Source of the DNA: an uncultured Pseudokineococcus sp.
GTDB lineage: Bacteria; Actinomycetota; Actinomycetes; Actinomycetales; Quadrisphaeraceae
Reading direction: 5' to 3'
DNA: 64,000 nt
NCBI RefSeq assembly: GCF_947499845.1
Contig: NZ_CANMPM010000002.1
Span: forward strand, 1 to 64,000
Shown here: positions 56,787 through 64,000 of the stretch, piece after piece
Numbering within the stretch: the stretch's first letter is position 1
How the letters are laid out: each line of letters starts with the position of its first letter
Notes under the pieces: generated by a model
The model's input: the letters and a program-made list of their open reading frames with translations, nothing else
Told to the model about the DNA's origin: nothing
Databases searched by the model: none
Translations under genes and position numbers: made by a program

Positions 56787-59700
56787 GTGACCAGGAGTAC
56801 CGCCACCACCCCTCACCGCACCGCCCGTCGGCGACGTCGCGCCGTCATGGCGTGCCTCGTCGGCGCGGTCCTCGCCGCCGCCGGCGCGATGCCGGCGTCC
56901 GCCGCGAACGCGCCGCAGGCCTCGGTCGTGAGCGAGGTGCCGGCCTCCTGGACCCCGCAGGTGGAGGACGGCGCCGTCGTCGCCCTCACCCAGATCGGGC
57001 GGACGGTCGTCGCCGGCGGCACCTTCACGTCCGTGCGCGAGGCCGGCAGCAGCACCTCGCTGCCCCGCAACGGGCTCTTCGCCTTCGACGCCCTCACGGG
57101 GAAGATCGACACCGCCTTCGACGCGAAGCTCGTGAACGGGTCGGTCAACTCGCTCGACAACGACGGCACCTCGATCTACGTCGGGGGGACCTTCGGCGGG
57201 GTCGCCGGGAAGACGACGCAGCGCCGCGTCGCCAAGCTGACGCCTGCGGGCGCCCTGGCCCCCGGCCAGCCGAAGACCCCCAACAGCGCCGTCAGCGAGG
57301 TCGTCGTCCGCGGCGGCCGCCTCTACGTCGGCGGCGCCTTCACCGCCGTGGGCACGACGCCGCGCAGCGCGCTGGCGGCCTACGACGCGACGACGGGCGC
57401 CCTGCTGCCCGACGTCGCCCTCGACTTCGCGGGTCAGTACAACGGCGGCACGACGACGATCAAGCGCTTCGACGTCGCCCCGGACGGACGGACGCTCGTG
57501 GCCGTCGGCAACTTCCTGACGGTCGGCGGCCTGCCGCGCGAGCAGGTCGTCGGTGTCGACCTCCCGGCCACCGGACCCGCGACGGTCAGCGCCTGGTCGA
57601 CCGACCGCTTCTCGCGCGCGAAGAACTCCTCGTGCAGCCTCTCCTTCGACAGCTTCGTGCGTGACGTCGACTACTCCCCGGACGGCAGGTACTTCGTCGT
57701 CAGCACCACGGGCGCCTTCGGCGGCGGCAGCGGCAGCGGCACCCTGTGCGACAGCGTGAGCCGCTGGGAGACCGCCGCGGCCGGGACGGGCGCCGGCGCC
57801 CAGCCCTCCTGGGTGGACTACACGGGGGGCGACACCTCCTACGGCGTCGCGGTGACCGGGACGGCCGTCTACGTCGGCGGGCACTTCCGCTGGTTCAACA
57901 ACCCCTACCGCGCCGACCGCCAGGGCCCCGGCGCCGTCTCCCGCGAGGGCGTCGCCGCCCTCGACCCGCGCAACGGCCTCCCCCTCGCCTGGAACCCGGG
58001 GCGCACCCGGGGCGTCGGCGCCCAGGCGATGCTCGCCACGGACGCAGGGCTGTGGGTGGGCAGCGACACCGACCGCTTCAACGACCGCCTCCGCGCCCGC
58101 ATCGCCTTCGTGCCGCTGACCGGTGGCACCTCGGTGGCAGCCGACGACGACCCCGCCCCCTCCTTCCTGCACCAGCACCTGTACTCCGTGCAGCGCTCCG
58201 GCACCCTCTTCACGCCCGCGGCGCTGCAGCGCACGCCCGCTGACAGCCTCGCTGCCGGCACGCCCGCCCCGACCACGGTCGACCAGACCGTCGACTGGGC
58301 GAACACGCGGGGCGCCTTCCGCGTGGGCTCGACGCTGTACTACGGCCGCAGCACCGGCCTCTTCGCCCGCAGCTTCTCCGCCCAGGGCGCCCTCGGCCCC
58401 GAGCGCAAGGTCGACCTGCGTCCGGACCCGGCCACGGGAACGGCCATCCCCTTCTCGACGGGCAACCTGAGCGGCGCCTTCTACGACCCGGAGCGCCACC
58501 GCCTGTATTACACGCTGACCAACGACTCGAAGCTCTACTACCGGTACTTCACGCCCTCGAGCGAGGTGGTCGGCGCCGTCACCTTCACCGCCGGCACCGG
58601 CGGCCTGGACCTGCGGTACGTCGGCGGCATGACGCTCTCCGGCGGCCGCGTCTACTACGGCAGCACGAGCGACGGCGGCCTCCGCTCGGTCGCCTTCTCC
58701 GGCGGGTCCATGGTCAGCGGCACGGCGGTGCGCGTGGGCACGAGCACGAGCTGGCGGGGCAGCGGCATCTTCGTGGGCGGCCCCCAGGTCGACCAGCCGC
58801 CGACGGCGGTCGCCAGGGCCACCTGCACCGACCTGACCTGCTCCTTCGACGGCACCGGCTCCACCGACCCGGACGGGCCCCTGGCCTCCTACACCTGGGA
58901 CCTCGGTGACGGGACGACCGCCAGCGGCCCGACGGTCTCGCACACCTACGCGAGCGCCGCGTCCCGCACGGTCCGCCTCACGGTGACGGACTCCGCCGGG
59001 ACGTCGGCCTCCACCACGGCCACGGCGACGACCACGCCGCCGCCGGACAGGGCGCCGACCGCGGTGGCCACCGCCTCGTGCACCGACCTCTCCTGCACCT
59101 TCGACGGGTCCGGCTCCAGCGACCCCGACGGCCCCCTCGCCCGCTACACCTGGCAGCTCGGTGACGGCACGACGGCCGACGGCGCCGTCGTCTCGCACAC
59201 CTACACCGACCCGGGCGAGCGGACGGCGACCCTCGTCGTCACGGACTCCGCCGGGACGACCGCCTCGGCCACGACCGTGGCGAGGACCTTCGCCCCTGCC
59301 ACCACGCAGGTGGCGCACCGGGCCACCGCCTCGGCCGGGAGCACCAGCAGCTCGGTCTCCGTGGTCGTCCCGGCCGAGGTCCAGGCCGGCGACCAGCTGC
59401 TGCTCGCCGTCTCGACCAACCGCGCCGCGGTGTCCGCACCGCCCGCGGGGGTCGGCGACTGGACCGAGGCCGGCCGTGCGGTCGGCGACCGGGGCGAGCT
59501 CGTGACGACGCTCTGGGCGCGCACCGCCGACGGCACGGAGGCGGGCCGGCCCGTCGTCGTCCAGCACGACGCCGCGACGAAGTCGACGGCCGTGCTCGGC
59601 GCCTGGTCCGGCGCCGTGGTGGACGCGGTGGCCGTGGGCGGCTCCACGCCGACGGCGGGCACCCACGTCACCCCGACGGTCGAGGCGCAGCGCCCCGGCT

Positions 59701-59933
59701 CATGGGTCGTCTCGGTCTGGAGCGACAAGTCGAGCGCCACGACGACCTGGACGCCGCCCGTCGGCGTCCTCCCCCGGGCCACCGCCCTCACGGGCGGGAG
59801 CGGCCGGGTCACCGCGCTGGTCGCCGACTCGGGCGCCCCCGTCGCCGCCGGCACGGCCGGCGGCCTCGCCGCCACGACCGACGGCGGCTCCCTCAAGGCG
59901 GCCATGCTCTCGGTGGTGCTGCGCCCCCTCTGA
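56787..59933 (+). CDS. Secreted beta-propeller protein with two PKD domains
   Basis: This protein of about 1048 residues has a signal peptide ending ...AMPASAANAPQ. A large N-terminal region follows with repeated VYVGGTFT/LYVGGAFTAVGG-type blades (YVGGTFGGVAG, LYVGGAFTAVG, AVYVGGHFRWF), a delta-60-like beta-propeller. Two PKD domains follow (about 670-755 and 760-850; TWDLGDGTTASGPTVSHTYAS, TWQLGDGTTADGAVVSHTYTD). The C-terminal domain has VVVPAEVQAGDQLLLAVSTN and RPGSWVVSVWSDKSS. No sortase motif or anchor is visible at the end. It likely binds surface or environmental polymers. The GTG at 56787 has GAGGAG 6 bases upstream. It is paralogous to the next gene. Confidence 0.85.
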   Translation: MTRSTATTPHRTARRRRRAVMACLVGAVLAAAGAMPASAANAPQASVVSEVPASWTPQVEDGAVVALTQIGRTVVAGGTFTSVREAGSSTSLPRNGLFAFDALTGKIDTAFDAKLVNGSVNSLDNDGTSIYVGGTFGGVAGKTTQRRVAKLTPAGALAPGQPKTPNSAVSEVVVRGGRLYVGGAFTAVGTTPRSALAAYDATTGALLPDVALDFAGQYNGGTTTIKRFDVAPDGRTLVAVGNFLTVGGLPREQVVGVDLPATGPATVSAWSTDRFSRAKNSSCSLSFDSFVRDVDYSPDGRYFVVSTTGAFGGGSGSGTLCDSVSRWETAAAGTGAGAQPSWVDYTGGDTSYGVAVTGTAVYVGGHFRWFNNPYRADRQGPGAVSREGVAALDPRNGLPLAWNPGRTRGVGAQAMLATDAGLWVGSDTDRFNDRLRARIAFVPLTGGTSVAADDDPAPSFLHQHLYSVQRSGTLFTPAALQRTPADSLAAGTPAPTTVDQTVDWANTRGAFRVGSTLYYGRSTGLFARSFSAQGALGPERKVDLRPDPATGTAIPFSTGNLSGAFYDPERHRLYYTLTNDSKLYYRYFTPSSEVVGAVTFTAGTGGLDLRYVGGMTLSGGRVYYGSTSDGGLRSVAFSGGSMVSGTAVRVGTSTSWRGSGIFVGGPQVDQPPTAVARATCTDLTCSFDGTGSTDPDGPLASYTWDLGDGTTASGPTVSHTYASAASRTVRLTVTDSAGTSASTTATATTTPPPDRAPTAVATASCTDLSCTFDGSGSSDPDGPLARYTWQLGDGTTADGAVVSHTYTDPGERTATLVVTDSAGTTASATTVARTFAPATTQVAHRATASAGSTSSSVSVVVPAEVQAGDQLLLAVSTNRAAVSAPPAGVGDWTEAGRAVGDRGELVTTLWARTADGTEAGRPVVVQHDAATKSTAVLGAWSGAVVDAVAVGGSTPTAGTHVTPTVEAQRPGSWVVSVWSDKSSATTTWTPPVGVLPRATALTGGSGRVTALVADSGAPVAAGTAGGLAATTDGGSLKAAMLSVVLRPL

Positions 59934-59960
59934 GCCGCTGCGGGTCCTCACCCGCGACCC

Positions 59961-59999
59961 GCGACGCCCTGCTCCGGCCACGCCGGAGCAGGGCGTCGC
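59961..59999. terminator. 18-bp hairpin after the first propeller/PKD gene
   Basis: Arms 59961-59978 and 59982-59999 are exact inverted repeats around CAC, 28 bases after the stop codon. Confidence 0.7.
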
Positions 60000-60130
60000 C
60001 TTGCCGGTCGTCGGTCACCGTGCGTCCACGGCGAGGTCCACCTCGCCCGTCCTGCCCGGATGGCCCTACGCGCTGGTGCGCCTCCCCCGCCGATCGGGTG
60101 ATTACGGGGACGACGGTCTCCGGAGGCGTC

Positions 60131-60136
60131 TACCGT
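60131..60136 (+). promoter_or_regulatory. Putative -10 box, second propeller/PKD gene
   Basis: TACCGT within CTACCGTCTGTG, 61 bases before the ATG. It shares the TACCGTCTGTG core with the box at 56716. Confidence 0.45.
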
Positions 60137-60197
60137 CTGTGACGACTCGGGGCGCGGACGACGCCAGCAGCCGGGCGAGCGGGACGGGGACACCAGC

Positions 60198-63100
60198 ATG
60201 GGCGTGCAGCAGCGGACGTGGACGACGAGGACCGGGCCGGGAGCCGCGCTCCTCGCGGCTCTCGCCGCCCTCCTCCTGGCCGTCACGACGGCGACGGACG
60301 CCTCCGCCGTCAACGCTCCGCACGCCGGCGTCGTGTCGGCTCGGCCCGCGGCGACGACGCCCGACGTCCTCGACGGCGCCGTCCTCGCCATCACGCAGGT
60401 CGGCGGCACCGTCTACGTCGGCGGCAGCTTCACGCAGGTGCGTGACCGCAGCACCGGCACCACGCTCGCGCGGCGCTCCCTCTTCGCCATGGACGCGACG
60501 ACGGGTCGGGTGCTCACCAGCTTCGCCCCGGCGCTCGACGGCGCGGTCAACTCCCTCAGCACCGACGGCACCTCGCTCTTCGCGGGCGGCTACTTCAGCA
60601 CCGTCAACGGCACGACGCAGCGACGCGTGGCCAAGCTCACCTCGAGCGGGGCGCTCGCGAGCGGGCAACCCCCGATGCCGAACAGCGGTGTCAACGAGGT
60701 GGTCGTCAGCGGTCAGCGCCTCTACGTCGGCGGCTCCTTCACGTCGATGGGGGGGATGGTGCGGAGCGGCCTGGCCGCCGTCGACAGGACGAGCGGGCGA
60801 CTGCTGGCCGACGTCGACGTCCCCTTCGAGGGCCAGTACAACGGCGGCGCGACGAACGTGAAGCGCTTCGACGTCAGCCCGGACGGACGCACCCTCGTCG
60901 CCGTCGGCAACTTCACCACCGTCGGCGGCCAGCCGCGGCAGCAGGTCGCGGTGCTCGACCTGCCCGCCACCGGGCCCGCCGCGGTGAGCAGCTGGGCGAC
61001 GGACCGCTACGACGCGGCGCGCAACACGGGCTGCTCGAAGAACTTCGACACCTGGACGCGCGACCTCGACATCTCCCCCGACGGCACCTACGTGGTCATC
61101 AGCACGACCGGCGCCTACGGGGGCGGCGCGAACGCGGGCGTCCTGTGCGACACGACGACGCGCTGGGAGATCGGCGCGGACGCGAAGGCCCCCGGCCAGC
61201 AGCCGACCTGGGTCGACTACACCGGCGGTGACACCACCTACGGCGTCGCCGTCACCGGTGCCGCCGTCTACGTCGGCGGTCACATGCGCTGGCAGAACAA
61301 CGCCTTCCAGGGCGACCAGGCCGGCCCGGGCGCCGTCCCCCGCGAGGGAATCGCCGCGCTCGACCCGAAGAACGGCCTCCCGCTGTCGTGGAACCCCGGC
61401 AAGGAGCGGGGCGTGGGCGCCCAGGCGCTCTTCGCCACCTCTCAGGGCCTGTGGGTGGGCAGTGACACCGGTCGCTTCGCCGGGCTGCTCCGCCAGCGCC
61501 TCGCCTTCCTCCCCCTCGCGGGGGGGACGTCGGTCCCCGAGGTGCAGCAGGCCTCCCTCCCGGGCAGCGTCTACGCCGTCCAGCGCGGCACCGCCCCCTC
61601 GTCCGTGCTCTACCGGGTGAACGCCGGCGGACCCCTCGTGCTCAGCCAGGACGACGGGCCCGACTGGGCGGCCGACACGGCGACGACGTCCCCGCTGCGC
61701 ACGTCGGGCAGCTCGACGTCGTCGGGGACCACGTCCTCTCTCGACGCGAGCGTCCCCGCCGGCACGCCGCGCGCCCTCTTCGACACCTACCGGTGGGACG
61801 GCGCCGGCGGCGACGAGATGCGCTGGCGCTTCCCCGTGACCGCCGGCCGGACGGTCGAGGTCCGCCTGCTGCTCGCCAACCTCTGCAGCTGCACGAGCCG
61901 GGCCGGCCAGAGGAAGTTCGACGTCGCGGTCGACGGACAGCTGTGGCTCGACGACCTGGACCTGTCGGCCTCCCCGGGCCACACGGTCGGCACCGTCCTG
62001 CGGCGCACGGTCGTCAGCGACGGCTCCGTCGACGTCGACTTCCTCCACGTCCTCGAGAACCCGATGGTCAACGCCATCGAGATCGTCGACCCGGCCGCCT
62101 CGGGGACGAGCGCCGTCTCCCTGGTCCGCCGTCCCGTCGACGCGACCGGAACGCCCGTCGGGCCCTCGGAGACCGTGTCGACCGACGCGAGCTGGGCGGC
62201 CGCCCGCGGCACCTTCCTCGTCGGGACGACCATGTACTACGGGACGTCCACCGGCCTGCTGGCGCGCGACTTCACCGACGGCGTCGCCGGGGCACCGCGG
62301 GAGGTCGACCTCCACGACGACCCCGAGGACGGACGGCGGATCCCCTTCCCCACGGGGCAGCTGACGGGAGCCTTCTTCGACCCCGCGACTCACCGCCTCT
62401 TCTACACGGTGAACGGCGACGCCCGGCTGCTGTACCGCTACTTCACGCCCGAGAGCGAGGTCGTCGGCGCCCAGACCTTCGTGGGCGACGCCGGCGGCCT
62501 CGACCTCTCCGGCGTCACGGGCATGGCGCTCGCCGACGGTCGGGTGCTCGTCGCCGGTCGCGACGGCTCCCTGCGCTCCATCGCCTTCACCGGTGGCGCC
62601 CTGAGAGGACCCGCGACCACGCTGTCGAGCGACGGCAGCTGGGCCTCCCGCGGTCTGGTCGTCGCCGGCCCGGCGCCGGAGCCGCCTAACCGGGCGCCGT
62701 CGGTGGTGGCGGCGGTGACGTGCGCGGGTCTGACCTGCACCTTCGACGCGACCGGCTCGACCGACGCCGACGGGACCATCACCGGCTACGCCTGGGACTT
62801 CGGTGACGGCACCACCGGCACCGGCGCCAGCACCCAGCACCCCTACACCACCCCCGGCGAGCGGACCGCGACCCTGACCGTCACCGACGACGACGGCGCC
62901 ACCGCCACGACGTCCGTGACGGCCGCGCCCGAGCCCCCGCCGACCAACGTCGCCCCGACCGCCGCGGCCACCGCGACCTGCGACGAGCTGGCCTGCACCT
63001 TCGACGCCACCGGCTCGACCGACACCGACGGCACTATCACCGCCCACGCCTGGGACTTCGGCGACGGCACCACCGGCACCGGCGCCACCACGCAGCACAC

Positions 63101-64000
63101 CTACGCCACCGCCGGTGACTACACCGCCACCCTCACCGTCACCGACGACGACGGCGCCACCGCGACCACCACCACGACCCTCTCCCCCCGCACCACCCCG
63201 CCGCCGGCACCGACCACCCCGATCGCCTTCCGCGCCGCCGCCGACAACCAGGGCAACGCCGGCGCCGCCACCGTCACCCTGCCCGCGTCCCTGCGGGCCG
63301 GCGACCAGCTCCTCGTCGTCCTGACCACCAACCGCGACGCCACCCTCGGCGCCCCCACCGGCGCCGGCGACTGGGGCCAGCCCGTCCAGCAGGGCACCGG
63401 CGACAAGGGACAGGTCGAGACCACCGTCTACGCCAAGACCGCCGACGGCACCGACGCCGGCCGCACCCTGCGCATCACCTTCGACGAGTTCTCCAAGTAC
63501 ACGATCACCGCCACCGCGCACAGCGGCGCCGTCCTGGAGTCGGCCACCCTGGCCGCCGAGACCGCCAACCGCGCCGCCCACACCACCCCGCCGGCCACCA
63601 CGACCGTCCCCGGCTCCTGGGTCGTCTCCTACTGGGCCGACAAGACCAGCGCCACCACCGGCTGGACCTCCCCCGCCGCCACCACGGACCGCGCCGAGAC
63701 CATCGGCACCGGCGCCGGGCGCATCACCTCACTGCTCACCGACTCCGGCGCCCCCCTGCCCACCGGCCCCCACCCCGGCCTCACCGCGACCGCCGACTCC
63801 GCCACCCTCAAGGCCACCACCCTCACCCTCGTCCTGCACCCCACCCCCACCGACGGTGGCGGTGAGGGCGGAGACGGGACCGCGGAGCCGCCTAACCGGG
63901 CGCCGTCGGTGGTGGCGGCGGTGACGTGCGCGGGTCTGACCTGCACCTTCGACGCGACCGGCTCGACCGACGCCGACGGGACCATCACCGGCTACGCCTG
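60198..64000 (+). CDS. Secreted beta-propeller/malectin/PKD protein, 3' truncated by window edge
   Basis: This frame is open for over 1267 codons to the right edge. A signal peptide (ends ...ATDASAVNAP) and a propeller region closely parallel the previous gene (VYVGGSFTQV, LYVGGSFTSMGG, AVYVGGHMRW). Unlike it, this protein inserts a malectin-like domain at about 515-640 (RALFDTYRWDGAGGDEMRWRFPV, GQRKFDVAVDG, NPMVNAIEIV). PKD domain 1 (62690-62930) and PKD domain 2 (62950-63180) come next. A C-terminal-type domain follows (63210-63840; LPASLRAGDQLLVVLTTN, PGSWVVSYWADKTS), and then another PKD copy starts. The ATG at 60198 is the chosen start; a GTG at 60204 is possible. Carbohydrate binding at the surface is inferred. 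Confidence 0.85.
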   Translation, partial: MGVQQRTWTTRTGPGAALLAALAALLLAVTTATDASAVNAPHAGVVSARPAATTPDVLDGAVLAITQVGGTVYVGGSFTQVRDRSTGTTLARRSLFAMDATTGRVLTSFAPALDGAVNSLSTDGTSLFAGGYFSTVNGTTQRRVAKLTSSGALASGQPPMPNSGVNEVVVSGQRLYVGGSFTSMGGMVRSGLAAVDRTSGRLLADVDVPFEGQYNGGATNVKRFDVSPDGRTLVAVGNFTTVGGQPRQQVAVLDLPATGPAAVSSWATDRYDAARNTGCSKNFDTWTRDLDISPDGTYVVISTTGAYGGGANAGVLCDTTTRWEIGADAKAPGQQPTWVDYTGGDTTYGVAVTGAAVYVGGHMRWQNNAFQGDQAGPGAVPREGIAALDPKNGLPLSWNPGKERGVGAQALFATSQGLWVGSDTGRFAGLLRQRLAFLPLAGGTSVPEVQQASLPGSVYAVQRGTAPSSVLYRVNAGGPLVLSQDDGPDWAADTATTSPLRTSGSSTSSGTTSSLDASVPAGTPRALFDTYRWDGAGGDEMRWRFPVTAGRTVEVRLLLANLCSCTSRAGQRKFDVAVDGQLWLDDLDLSASPGHTVGTVLRRTVVSDGSVDVDFLHVLENPMVNAIEIVDPAASGTSAVSLVRRPVDATGTPVGPSETVSTDASWAAARGTFLVGTTMYYGTSTGLLARDFTDGVAGAPREVDLHDDPEDGRRIPFPTGQLTGAFFDPATHRLFYTVNGDARLLYRYFTPESEVVGAQTFVGDAGGLDLSGVTGMALADGRVLVAGRDGSLRSIAFTGGALRGPATTLSSDGSWASRGLVVAGPAPEPPNRAPSVVAAVTCAGLTCTFDATGSTDADGTITGYAWDFGDGTTGTGASTQHPYTTPGERTATLTVTDDDGATATTSVTAAPEPPPTNVAPTAAATATCDELACTFDATGSTDTDGTITAHAWDFGDGTTGTGATTQHTYATAGDYTATLTVTDDDGATATTTTTLSPRTTPPPAPTTPIAFRAAADNQGNAGAATVTLPASLRAGDQLLVVLTTNRDATLGAPTGAGDWGQPVQQGTGDKGQVETTVYAKTADGTDAGRTLRITFDEFSKYTITATAHSGAVLESATLAAETANRAAHTTPPATTTVPGSWVVSYWADKTSATTGWTSPAATTDRAETIGTGAGRITSLLTDSGAPLPTGPHPGLTATADSATLKATTLTLVLHPTPTDGGGEGGDGTAEPPNRAPSVVAAVTCAGLTCTFDATGSTDADGTITGYA
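62678..62794 (+). repeat. 117-bp direct repeat, copy 1 (PKD module start)
   Basis: Identical over 117 bases to 63884-64000, 1206 bp further on (402 codons, in frame). It covers the PPNRAPSVVAAVTCAGLTC start of a PKD domain. Confidence 0.9.
63884..64000 (+). repeat. 117-bp direct repeat, copy 2, cut by the window edge
   Basis: Identical to 62678-62794 as far as the window allows. It marks the start of another copy of a 402-codon module. Confidence 0.9.

Overview
The window is about 64 kb of very high-GC chromosomal DNA with frequent GTG starts, 4-base GTGA/ATGA gene overlaps and TANNNT -10 boxes. It also carries a mycothiol S-conjugate amidase and MurT/GatD. All of this points to an actinobacterium. 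I cannot name the genus. I saw no phage, transposase, integrase, plasmid, rRNA or cas gene.

Much of the gene order follows a core actinobacterial block. From memory, it matches M. tuberculosis around Rv1020-Rv1108. Read left to right it runs xseB, DUF4245, glpX, fumC, phoH, uppS, hlyIII, yyaL, [insertion], Rv1083-like membrane gene, mca, DUF4307, greA, metB-type gene, cbs, ppx, DUF501, ftsB, eno, mazG, mfd. Accessory blocks sit inside this backbone: a LpqY-SugABC-like trehalose/sugar importer (3.4-7.9 kb); a MASE1-PAS-GGDEF-EAL protein, an RsbW-like ATPase and murT/gatD (16.6-22.5 kb); a DrrAB-type exporter (25.5-27.5 kb); a yczE/yczR pair with msrA (30.2-33.9 kb); a two-component system with an FAD enzyme and an SGNH hydrolase (36.1-40.2 kb); a phytoene-dehydrogenase-like enzyme (45.0-46.5 kb); and, at the right end, a LamG protein divergent from two paralogous secreted propeller/PKD proteins (55.8-64 kb). 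The last of these runs off the edge.

The genes work together as follows. Central carbon: glpX plus a PfkB kinase, fumC and eno. Sugar uptake: lpqY-sugABC. Cell envelope: uppS, murT/gatD, ftsB and a lytic transglycosylase. Thiol and sulfur metabolism: mca, cbs, the cystathionine enzyme and msrA. Transcription and DNA repair: greA, mfd and a family-5 uracil-DNA glycosylase. Phosphate and nucleotide housekeeping: ppx, mazG and phoH.

The most unusual signal is a set of six intergenic repeat arrays (9.56, 14.3, 31.3, 34.0, 40.2 and 44.8 kb). Their short, mostly near-palindromic units recur every 40-41 bp, although the unit sequence differs between loci. Two unit families occur twice. I know of no named element with these properties. 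The second is a 73-nt tRNA gene of class I shape whose anticodon, UAA, is normally found only on class II leucine tRNAs. All repeat and hairpin calls were made by eye, without alignment, folding or database tools.
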